NCBI GenBank assembly: GCA_039925145.1
Contig: JBDSZL010000032.1
Location: forward strand, 6,314-70,313
DNA length: 64,000 nt
DNA from: JBDSZL01 sp039925145
Lineage (GTDB): Bacteria > Acidobacteriota > Vicinamibacteria > Vicinamibacterales > SCN-69-37
Direction: 5' to 3'
Shown here: positions 1-7,018 of the stretch, piece by piece
Layout: every line of letters begins with the position of its first letter
How positions within the stretch are numbered: position 1 is the stretch's first letter
Notes under the pieces: generated by a model
What the model was told of the DNA's origin: nothing
Seen by the model: the letters and a program-made list of their open reading frames with translations, nothing else
The model's database searches: none
Made by a program: the position numbers and the translations under genes

Positions 1-164
1 TTGTCGGCCGACGTGTGGTCGGTCTCGGCAAGAATCGTCATCATCTGGTTTGCAAGGTCGAGCTGCTCCGACGACGGCTTGCCGCGCGTCATGTCGAGCT
101 TCAGCCCACGTGCCTTGAACGCCTCGTAGCGTGCCTGGAGATCGGAAGAAAGACTGGTACTCAT
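1..164 (-). CDS. PLP-dependent aminotransferase (AspT-like), N-terminal fragment
   Basis: Only the first 54 codons are present; the rest lies beyond the left edge. The ATG at 162-164 opens MSTSLSSDLQARYEAF, followed by KLDMTRGKPSSEQLDL. The TRGKPSxEQLDL block is the N-terminal signature of cytoplasmic aminotransferases related to corynebacterial aspartate aminotransferase (subgroup Ic), which move the amino group of aspartate to 2-oxoglutarate. A TACAAT hexamer sits 11 bases before the ATG and no Shine-Dalgarno sequence is visible, so the leader would be very short. The PLP lysine is outside the window, so the family call rests on the N-terminus alone. Confidence 0.7.
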   Translation of the reverse strand, partial: MSTSLSSDLQARYEAFKARGLKLDMTRGKPSSEQLDLANQMMTILAETDHTSAD

Positions 165-270
165 AGGAAGGGACAATTGTACCCGCCATCGGCTCGCGTA
201 GCGGGCCGCAGGCGTCCGACCGGCAAAGGAGTATAGGCCCGACGGCCCCGGATTCGGCTATCAGCTCCCG

Positions 271-957
271 CTATGCGGCGCTTCTGACGTCCTTCTCGAC
301 TTGGCCGTCGCGGATATGAATGGCGCGGTGGGCGTGGGCGGCGACGTCCGGTTCGTGCGTCACGAGCACGATGGTGTTGCCGGCTTCGTAAAGCCGCTCG
401 AACAGCGCCATGATTTCGACGCCGGTCTTCGAATCCAGATTACCGGTGGGCTCGTCGGCCAGCAGGATGGACGGGGTGTTCACCAGCGCGCGCGCGATGG
501 CCACCCGTTGCCGCTGCCCACCCGACATCTCATTGGGGCGGTGCGACTTGCGATCGCGCAGTTCCACGCGATCGAGCGCCTCGCTGGCCCGTTCGGCGCG
601 TACCTTCGCCGACACTCCCGCATAAATCAGAGGCAGCTCGACGTTGTGCATGGCCGTCGCGCGCGGCAGCAGATTGAATGTCTGGAAGACGAATCCGATT
701 TCCTCGTTTCGAATCCGCGCCAGTTCATCGTCGTTCATCTGACTCACCTGCTTGCCGTTCAGGAGGTAGCTGCCCTGGGAAGGTGTGTCGAGACAGCCGA
801 TCAGGTTCATCAGGGTGGATTTGCCAGACCCCGACGGCCCCATGATGGCGACGTACTCGCCGCGCTCGATCTGAATGGACACGCCCCGGAGCGCGTGCAC
901 CTCTTCGGCGCCCATTTGGTAGGTCTTCCAGAGGTCGACGGTTTCGATGAGAGACAT
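271..957 (-). CDS. ABC transporter ATP-binding protein, MacB/LolD type
   Basis: A 228-residue cytoplasmic ATPase subunit. It shows Walker A GPSGSGKST, the Q-loop in FVFQTFNLLP, the signature MSGGQRQRVAIARAL, Walker B ILLADEPTGNLDS and the switch histidine in VTHEPD. The MGAEEVHALRGVS start and the QTFNLLP stretch are typical of MacB/LolD-like ATPases that power export of peptides, antibiotics or lipoproteins with a FtsX-like permease. I start it at the ATG at 957 (MSLIETVDLW) because AGAGGA lies 9 bases upstream; an ATG at 993 is also in frame. No permease gene lies beside it in the window, so its partner is unknown. Confidence 0.9.
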   Translation of the reverse strand: MSLIETVDLWKTYQMGAEEVHALRGVSIQIERGEYVAIMGPSGSGKSTLMNLIGCLDTPSQGSYLLNGKQVSQMNDDELARIRNEEIGFVFQTFNLLPRATAMHNVELPLIYAGVSAKVRAERASEALDRVELRDRKSHRPNEMSGGQRQRVAIARALVNTPSILLADEPTGNLDSKTGVEIMALFERLYEAGNTIVLVTHEPDVAAHAHRAIHIRDGQVEKDVRSAA

Positions 958-1103
958 GGGTAGAATCCTCTGCGGCCTGCGGGCGAGAACCATTACGGGA
1001 AAGAACGCGGCGATGTTCGAACAGAGGTGATTGCTCTTCAGTTGGGATGGGCCATCCCCATCGTTCAGACGCTCGGCACCCTCACTGCTTTTGGGGGTTG
1101 CGC

Positions 1104-3068
1104 CTAACTCTCCAGGGCCTCGTACTCCCCTTTGAGCCTGTTGACCACATTGGGGTCGGCCAGGGTCGTCGTGTCGCCAAGCGCTTTGCCGTCGGCGATG
1201 TCACGCAGGAGACGCCGCATGATCTTGCCGGACCGCGTCTTGGGAAGATCGGCGGCGAACAGAATCTGATCGGGCCGTGCGATGGCACCGATCTTCTTCA
1301 CCACGTGCTCCTTCAGCTCGTCGATGAGCGCCGGAGAAGGCGTCACACCTTCCTTGAGCGTCACGAACGCGGCCACTGACTGGCCTTTGATTTCGTGAAC
1401 CCGGCCCACGACGGCCGCCTCGGCCACCTTCGGATGGTCGACCAGCGCGCTCTCCACCTCCATCGTGCCGATGCGGTGTCCAGCAACGTTCAGCACATCG
1501 TCTACGCGTCCGAGCAGCCAGTAGTCGCCGTCGCCATCGACGCGCGCGCCGTCACCCGTGAAGTAGACGCCGTCGGCCCACCGTGTCCAGTACTGCTGAG
1601 CGAAGCGCTCCGGGTCGCCATAGATGCCGCGAAGCATGCCGGGCCAGGGCCGCGTGATGGCCAGCAGGCCACCACCCTGCTCCACCCGCGCTCCCGCCGA
1701 TGTTCTCACCTCCGCCGTGATGCCCGGGAATGGCTTGGTGGCCGATCCAGGTTTGAGAGTGGTGAGACCAGGCAGGGGGCTGATCAGAATATGTCCGGTT
1801 TCCGTCTGCCACCAGGTATCGACAATTGGACACCGCTCTCTGCCGATGTGCTCCTGGTACCACATCCAGGCTTCAGGGTTGATGGGCTCACCCACCGATC
1901 CGAGCAGCCGCAACGAGCTCAGGTCGTGTTTGGCGGGCCACTCCGTACCCCATTTCATGAACGCGCGGATGGCCGTCGGGGCGGTGTAGAGAATCGAGAC
2001 GCCGTGGCGCTCGATCAGGTCCCAGAACCTGTCGCGCTCCGGCCAGTCGGGAGCGCCTTCGTACATCAACAGCGTCGCGCCGTTGGCGAGGGGACCGTAA
2101 ACCACGTAGCTGTGTCCGGTCACCCAGCCCAAATCGGCCGTGCACCAGTACACGTCGTCGTCGCGGAGGTCGAAGACCCACTTGGTCGTGGCATACACGC
2201 CGACCAGATAGCCGCCGGTGGTGTGCACGATCCCCTTGGGCTTGCCTGTCGTGCCGGACGTGTAAAGGACGTACAGCATGTCTTCGGCATCCATCGGCTC
2301 AGGAACGCACACCGCGTCGGCATCCTGCATCAGCCGGTGGTACCAGTGATCGCGTCCCTCGGTGACGTGAATGGGGAACGACTCGCGCGCCTGGCGCTGG
2401 ACGATGACGACGTTCCGGATGGAGGGCGTGTCGCGCAAGGCCTCGTCGGCCGTCTGTTTGAGGGGCACGATGCCGCCGCGGCGGAAGCCGCCGTCGGCGG
2501 TAATGAGCAGCGACGCCTGGCAGTCGTTGATGCGATCGCGCAACGCCTCGGCACTGAACCCGCCGAACACGACATTGTGAACAGCCCCGATGCGGGCGCA
2601 GGCCAGCATGGCGATCGCCAGCTCGGGGATGACCGGCATGTACATCGCGACGCGATCGCCCTTGCCGATGCCGAGCCCTTTCATCACGTTCGCGAACTGG
2701 CACACGCGCCGGTGCAGGTCGAAATAGGTGAAGGTCCGGTAGTCGCCGGGCTCGCCCTCCCAGATGAGCGCCGCCTTGTTGCGCCGCCCCGCGCGGATGT
2801 GACGATCGAGGCAATTGACGCTGACGTTCAGTTGACCGCCCACGAACCACCGCGCGTGCGGCGGTTGCCAATCGAGCACCTGCGTCCACGGCTTCGACCA
2901 CTCGAGCTCACCCGCCAAGCCAGCCCAGAACGCCTCCGGATCTGCCGCCGCCCGGCTGTACACATCAGGGTCGCGAGCAAGAGCGGTTGTCTGCCACTCA
3001 CGAGACGGAGGGAAGACCCGCCCCTCCTGGAGCAGCGCGTTGATTTCAGGCTTGTCGTGGTCGGACAT
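1104..3068 (-). CDS. acs: Acetyl-CoA synthetase (AMP-forming)
   Basis: A 654-residue cytoplasmic enzyme that activates acetate to acetyl-CoA through acetyl-AMP. The order is typical of the family: an N-terminal ACS domain (WFVGGQLNVSVNCLDRH), the P-loop YTSGTTGKPKGIVHTTGGY, the acetyl pocket block VTGHSYVVYGPL, the A5 motif TWWQTETGH and the C-terminal block ending PKTRSGKIMRR. The lysine of SGKIMRR is the residue that forms the adenylate and is acetylated in Acs of other bacteria. The length matches the 640-660 residue norm. GAGGA lies 7 bases before the ATG. It is followed by the ABC ATPase gene after about 150 bp. Confidence 0.97.
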   Translation of the reverse strand: MSDHDKPEINALLQEGRVFPPSREWQTTALARDPDVYSRAAADPEAFWAGLAGELEWSKPWTQVLDWQPPHARWFVGGQLNVSVNCLDRHIRAGRRNKAALIWEGEPGDYRTFTYFDLHRRVCQFANVMKGLGIGKGDRVAMYMPVIPELAIAMLACARIGAVHNVVFGGFSAEALRDRINDCQASLLITADGGFRRGGIVPLKQTADEALRDTPSIRNVVIVQRQARESFPIHVTEGRDHWYHRLMQDADAVCVPEPMDAEDMLYVLYTSGTTGKPKGIVHTTGGYLVGVYATTKWVFDLRDDDVYWCTADLGWVTGHSYVVYGPLANGATLLMYEGAPDWPERDRFWDLIERHGVSILYTAPTAIRAFMKWGTEWPAKHDLSSLRLLGSVGEPINPEAWMWYQEHIGRERCPIVDTWWQTETGHILISPLPGLTTLKPGSATKPFPGITAEVRTSAGARVEQGGGLLAITRPWPGMLRGIYGDPERFAQQYWTRWADGVYFTGDGARVDGDGDYWLLGRVDDVLNVAGHRIGTMEVESALVDHPKVAEAAVVGRVHEIKGQSVAAFVTLKEGVTPSPALIDELKEHVVKKIGAIARPDQILFAADLPKTRSGKIMRRLLRDIADGKALGDTTTLADPNVVNRLKGEYEALES

Positions 3069-3090
3069 CTATCGTCCTCTTCAACGTAAA

Positions 3091-3561
3091 TCAGGACTGG
3101 AGGGCTGGCGGCGGAGTCTTCTTCCGGAACCAGGCATAGCCCAGCAGCGCTCCGAGCATACTGAACACCGCAAAGACCGGCAGCGTGAAGGCTCCGATGA
3201 GCAGCACGAGTGTGCGTCCGCTCTGCAAACCGGACAGGCGTTCGCGCATCTGGGGCGGAATCTGCGGGTCCTCGAGCATCGCCCGAAACTGGGCCTGCAT
3301 GGCTTCGCCCGAGACGCTGAAGAGCAACGACGTCGCCAGCATGGAGATCAGGCCGCCGACTGCACCGGCGATGAGCCCGCCAAGTACGGCCTCACCCACG
3401 TCCAGTTCGACCGCACCACCCTGGCGTTGCAGGTAGACGGTCAACACGCCACCAACGACGACCCAGAGACAGCAGCACAGGTTGCCGAGGTTGACGAGGG
3501 GCAGCGACGACAGCACGCCGATGAACAGTCCACCAAGCAGCGCGGGTTGAAAACGTTTCAT
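3091..3561 (-). CDS. Hypothetical membrane protein, 156 residues
   Basis: I do not recognise a named family. The protein has about four hydrophobic segments: residues 6-40 (PALLGGLFIGVLSSLPLVN then CCCLWVVVGGVLTVYL), 60-85 (GGLIAGAVGGLISMLATSLL) and 118-145 (VLLIGAFTLPVFAVFSMLGAL). A three-cysteine run sits in the first segment. The layout recalls DUF5518/DUF4199-type small integral membrane proteins. It lies between ino1 and acs, on the same strand, 36 bp after the ino1 stop and 22 bp before the acs start, so co-transcription is likely. No Shine-Dalgarno sequence is evident before the ATG. Confidence 0.75.
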   Translation of the reverse strand: MKRFQPALLGGLFIGVLSSLPLVNLGNLCCCLWVVVGGVLTVYLQRQGGAVELDVGEAVLGGLIAGAVGGLISMLATSLLFSVSGEAMQAQFRAMLEDPQIPPQMRERLSGLQSGRTLVLLIGAFTLPVFAVFSMLGALLGYAWFRKKTPPPALQS

Positions 3562-3596
3562 CGGATGTCAGCGGTGCGCCAGGCCACCGTGCGAGC

Positions 3597-4910
3597 TCAG
3601 TCGTAGTATTCGCGGCCGAGGTGCGTGATGAGCTCCTCGCCCTGCATATAGCGCAGGGTGTTCTTGAGCTTCATCAGCTGGATGAACAAATCGTGCTCGG
3701 GGTAGAGGCCGGGCGCGTACATCGGACTCTTGAAGTAGAACGAGAGCCACTCCTGTATCCCTGACATGCCCGCACGCCGCGCCAGGTCCATGAACAGTGC
3801 CGCGTCCAGCACGATCGGCGCCGCAAGGATGCTGTCGCGGCAGAGGAAATTGATCTTGAGCTGCATCTTGTAGCCCAGCCAGCCCACCAGATCGATGTTG
3901 TCCCAGCCTTCTTTCGCATCACCGCGAGGCTTGTAGTAGTTGATGCGCACCACGTGGTGCAGATCCTTGTAGAGATCGGGATACAAGGTGGGCTGCAGAA
4001 TGAAATCGAGGACAGACTTCTTGCTCTCCTCTTTCGTCTTGAACGACTCGGGATCGTCGAGCACCTCGCCGTCGCGGTTGCCCAGAATGTTGGTGGAGTA
4101 CCAGCCCTCGATGCCGAGCAGTCGGGCTTTCATTCCCGGCGCGATGATCGTCTTGATGAGCGTCTGCCCGGTCTTCAGGTCTTTTCCCGCCAGGGGCGAT
4201 CCGGTCTTCTGGGCAAGCTCGAGCAAGGCCGGGATATCGGCACTCAGATTGGGCGCGGCGTTGATATAGGGGATGCCCTCGCGAATGGCGGCATACGCGT
4301 AAATCATGCTGGAAGGAATGGACGGGTCGTTGTCCTCCAGCCCCTTTTCGAGCGCGGCCACCGACTGGTGTGCGGCAGTCTCGGTGAGGAAGATCTCAGT
4401 GCTTCCGCACCAGGCGAGCACCAGTCGATCGAGCTTGTGCTCTGCCTTGAAGCGCCGCATGTCCTCTATGAGCTGCTCGGCCAGGTCCTTCTTGTTCTTG
4501 CCCTTCTTCACGTTCGGGCCATCGAGGCGCTTCACGTACTGACGATCGAACACGGCGGGCATCGGCTCGATCGCCGTCAACTCGTCCTTGATGGAGTCGA
4601 GCAGCGCCGGCTCGAGGACGCCAGCGGTCTGCGCCGCTTCGTAGCAGTTGTCGTTGAAGATGTCCCAGCCGCCAAACACGATGTCGTCGAGGCCGACGAG
4701 CGGCACGAAATCCTTGATGAGAGGGGCGCGACCCTCGGTCCGCTTGCCGAGACGGATGGTCCCCATCTGGGTCAGCGACCCAATAGGCTTGGCCAGTCCT
4801 TTGCGGATTGCCATGACCCCGGCGATCGTCGTCGTGCTGACGGCCCCGAGGCCAACGAGAAGAATGCCGAGCTTGCCACCGGCAGGAGCAACAGACAAAC
4901 CTTTAGTCAC
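3597..4910 (-). CDS. ino1: Inositol-3-phosphate synthase
   Basis: A 437-residue NAD-dependent enzyme that converts glucose 6-phosphate to myo-inositol 1(3)-phosphate, the entry step to inositol phospholipids and inositol solutes. The N-terminal Rossmann loop is GILLVGLGAVSTTTIAGV. Core family blocks include ELTAIEPMPAVFDRQYVKRL, DLAEQLIEDMRRFKAEHKLD, NAAPNLSADIPALLELAQ, DLKTGQTLIKTIIAP and GWYSTNILGNRDGEVL. It starts with GTG at 4908-4910. A TATAGT hexamer 8 bases upstream and the lack of a Shine-Dalgarno sequence suggest a leaderless mRNA. It is divergent from the methyltransferase gene at 4942. Confidence 0.95.
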   Translation of the reverse strand: MTKGLSVAPAGGKLGILLVGLGAVSTTTIAGVMAIRKGLAKPIGSLTQMGTIRLGKRTEGRAPLIKDFVPLVGLDDIVFGGWDIFNDNCYEAAQTAGVLEPALLDSIKDELTAIEPMPAVFDRQYVKRLDGPNVKKGKNKKDLAEQLIEDMRRFKAEHKLDRLVLAWCGSTEIFLTETAAHQSVAALEKGLEDNDPSIPSSMIYAYAAIREGIPYINAAPNLSADIPALLELAQKTGSPLAGKDLKTGQTLIKTIIAPGMKARLLGIEGWYSTNILGNRDGEVLDDPESFKTKEESKKSVLDFILQPTLYPDLYKDLHHVVRINYYKPRGDAKEGWDNIDLVGWLGYKMQLKINFLCRDSILAAPIVLDAALFMDLARRAGMSGIQEWLSFYFKSPMYAPGLYPEHDLFIQLMKLKNTLRYMQGEELITHLGREYYD

Positions 4911-4918
4911 GGCCGAAA

Positions 4919-4924
4919 ACTATA
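4919..4924 (-). promoter_or_regulatory. Candidate -10 element of ino1, overlapping the divergent promoter
   Basis: TATAGT on the minus strand ends 8 bases before the GTG of ino1, so transcription would begin at or next to the start codon. On the plus strand the overlapping ACTATATC stretch can serve as the -10 of the methyltransferase gene, whose Shine-Dalgarno follows. No good -35 is visible on either strand. Confidence 0.5.
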
Positions 4925-4941
4925 TCATCCGAGGTACTCCG

Positions 4942-5499
4942 ATGTGGCACTGGCTCAGGAAGGCACCGCCGCCGTACGAGGCAGCCTTGGCGATGATCGG
5001 GGTCAAGGCCGGACAGCGCGTGCTCGTTCTCGATGCCGGCTATCCACGCCTGGCGGGAGAACTCGCGCGAGTCACTGGGCTCAACGGCCTCACACAGGTC
5101 TGGGCCAGGGAGCAGGACCGGGCGGCCACCGACGCTGCGGCCGCGGAGGCTGGCGCGCTCATCGACTTCGTGGTGCGCGACGCGGTTCCGACTCCGCAAC
5201 CCGGCACGTTCGATCTCGCCATCTGGGTCGCACCACTCGCGGCGGTCGAGGCGGATCGGCGCCTCACCCGGACACACGACGCGCTCCACATGCTCCGACC
5301 CGGAGGCCGCATCATCGTCATCGACGACACGCGGCCGACGGGAGGCTTCTCGCGGTCGCGCCCAAGCGCTGTCGGCAGCGAACAGGTAGTGGCGTTGATG
5401 GCGGCCGCCGGCGCGCTCGCCAGCCGCGCGCTCGGAGCGATTGATGGGCTCACCTACTACGAGGGGCAACAAAACCGACAGGCCGCCGATTCGGGCTAG
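4942..5499 (+). CDS. Class I SAM-dependent methyltransferase, small
   Basis: A 185-residue protein. A Rossmann-type core starts near residue 20 with QRVLVLDAGYPRLAGELARV, a degenerate motif I, followed by FDLAIWVAPLAAV (motif II area) and ALHMLRPGGRIIVIDD (motif III, typical of class I methyltransferases). The substrate cannot be told. I chose the ATG at 4942 because GAGG lies 8 bases upstream; the longer open frame to the left is antisense to ino1. The gene ends 11 bp before the ZIP transporter gene, which however has its own -10 sequence. Confidence 0.75.
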   Translation: MWHWLRKAPPPYEAALAMIGVKAGQRVLVLDAGYPRLAGELARVTGLNGLTQVWAREQDRAATDAAAAEAGALIDFVVRDAVPTPQPGTFDLAIWVAPLAAVEADRRLTRTHDALHMLRPGGRIIVIDDTRPTGGFSRSRPSAVGSEQVVALMAAAGALASRALGAIDGLTYYEGQQNRQAADSG

Positions 5500-5502
5500 T
5501 AT
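5497..5502 (+). promoter_or_regulatory. Candidate -10 element of the ZIP transporter gene
   Basis: TAGTAT lies 8 bases before the GTG at 5511 and overlaps the stop codon of the preceding gene. There is no Shine-Dalgarno sequence, so a leaderless transcript is the simplest reading. Confidence 0.45.
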
Positions 5503-5510
5503 TCCCACGC

Positions 5511-6245
5511 GTGTCTGTCTGGTCGATCGCACTCGGTCTCTCTGTGCTCGGCAGCGTCGGGGGTCTGCTGGTCGCCGCAATCATCCTCTTCTTCGATCAC
5601 GACGTGCGGATACGCGCCGTGCCCTGGCTCGTCTCGTACGCCGTCGGCACACTCCTTGGCGCCGCCCTGCTCGGACTCACCCCCGAGGCGCTCCAAACGC
5701 TCGCCCCTTCGACGGCGCTCGGGACGCTGCTCGCGGGCATCCTGACCTTCTTCGTCCTCGAGAAGCTCGTCTTGTGGCGGCATTGCCACGACGAACACGA
5801 GTGCAGCGTGCACCGGACAACCGCCACCCTCGTGATCGTCGGAGACGCGGTGCACACCTTCGTCGACGGTGTCGTGATTGCCGCGGCGGTGCTGGTCTCG
5901 GTTCCGCTCGGTGTCACAACGGCACTGGCCATCATCGCGCACGAGATCCCGCAGGAAGCTGGCGACTTCGCCATCCTGCTCACGGCGGGCTACTCGCGAT
6001 CGCGTGCCCTACTCCTGAACCTCTCCTCAGCCATTGGCGGCATTCTCGGCGCGGTAGCAATGCTGGCCTTCGGCAGCCAGGCACCTCGACTGGTTCCGTA
6101 CGTGCTGGCCTTCGCGGCCGGCAACTTCATGTATGTCGCCATGGCAGACCTCATCCCGACCCTGCATCGGGGGCACCTCGACAGAAACGCCGTTCGGCAG
6201 GTGGCCCTCATCAGTCTGGGAGTGCTGACGATCGCATTTCTTTGA
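5511..6245 (+). CDS. ZIP family divalent metal transporter
   Basis: A 244-residue inner-membrane protein with about eight transmembrane segments. The ZIP signature is clear: a His-rich loop (WRHCHDEHECSVH, residues 86-98), then GDAVHTFVDGVVIAAAVL in TM4 and AIIAHEIPQEAGDFAIL in TM5. The H and D/E residues of TM4 and TM5 form the metal site that moves Zn2+ or Fe2+ into the cytoplasm. The length fits compact bacterial ZIPs. The start is GTG at 5511, with an abutting -10 sequence and no Shine-Dalgarno. No metal regulator lies nearby. Confidence 0.9.
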   Translation: MSVWSIALGLSVLGSVGGLLVAAIILFFDHDVRIRAVPWLVSYAVGTLLGAALLGLTPEALQTLAPSTALGTLLAGILTFFVLEKLVLWRHCHDEHECSVHRTTATLVIVGDAVHTFVDGVVIAAAVLVSVPLGVTTALAIIAHEIPQEAGDFAILLTAGYSRSRALLLNLSSAIGGILGAVAMLAFGSQAPRLVPYVLAFAAGNFMYVAMADLIPTLHRGHLDRNAVRQVALISLGVLTIAFL

Positions 6246-6377
6246 CGAATCTGCGCTGACGTCACCCGACGGCGACGTACGACCCGGCGCTTGCGCCAAT
6301 TGAGGCTGCGGCCAGCCGCTCCCCCCATGGCACCTCGTTTGCTCCGTCAACCTGTCGTCAGCCTGCCTGCGGTGGTC

Positions 6378-6902
6378 ATGATGAGAAACTGGGTTATCTG
6401 TGCAATCGCCCTCCCGGCGTTGCTCTGCGCCCTTCCCGCGGCGGCCGCGCAAGTCGCCGATTCGGATCTTGCCGAGCGGGTCACGGACACCGTGCACCAC
6501 TACCCGAAATTCAGCATTTTCGACGACGTGAACGTCGCAGTGAATAACAGGGTGGTGACGCTGACGGGACGCGTGACGACGTCACAGAAGCGCGAAGAAC
6601 TGGGCGAGCGTGCCGGCAGAATCGACGGGGTGAAGTCTGTGTCCAATGACATCGGCGTGCTGCCCCCGTCTGCAGTCGACCAACGGCTACGGGCGCAAGT
6701 CGCCAGCGCGATCTACAACCATCCCGCCTTTTGGCGGTACGCCGAGCTCCTCAATCCTCCGATCCACATCGTCATCGAAAACCAGCGAATCGTTCTGACC
6801 GGAGACGTCGAGTCCCCTGTCGACCGGACGTTGGCCTACTCGCTCGCGCAGGTGGATGGCGCAATCAGCGTGACAAACCAGCTCAGGGTCGGACGCCGGT
6901 GA
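6378..6902 (+). CDS. Exported protein with two BON domains
   Basis: A 174-residue protein with a signal peptide (MMRNWVICAIALPALLCALPAAAAQ) and two BON domains of about 65 residues. The first has VNVAVNNRVVTLTGRVTT and GVKSVSNDIGV; the second has IHIVIENQRIVLTGDVES and GAISVTNQLRV. BON domains bind phospholipid or peptidoglycan and occur in periplasmic proteins such as OsmY. I start at the ATG at 6378, which gives a clean signal peptide; the upstream TTG at 6291 adds an unconvincing extension. No strong Shine-Dalgarno sequence is visible. Confidence 0.85.
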   Translation: MMRNWVICAIALPALLCALPAAAAQVADSDLAERVTDTVHHYPKFSIFDDVNVAVNNRVVTLTGRVTTSQKREELGERAGRIDGVKSVSNDIGVLPPSAVDQRLRAQVASAIYNHPAFWRYAELLNPPIHIVIENQRIVLTGDVESPVDRTLAYSLAQVDGAISVTNQLRVGRR

Positions 6903-7018
6903 AGGCCATCCGGCCCTGCAATTCGAAACTTCTGATCGAACGTCGGCGTAACCTCAGGTGGGACAAACGATTGGCCGCCGGTGAGCGTCCAACGTGCATG
7001 ACGCGACCGGGCAGGCTT

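Noticed and set aside
301..963. Long rightward frame opposite the ABC ATPase
   Set aside because: Antisense to a gene with all ABC motifs; composition is typical of a shadow frame in GC-rich DNA.
1395..3089. 564-codon rightward frame opposite acs
   Set aside because: Mirror of a well-conserved gene; rich in R, H and P with no recognisable domain.
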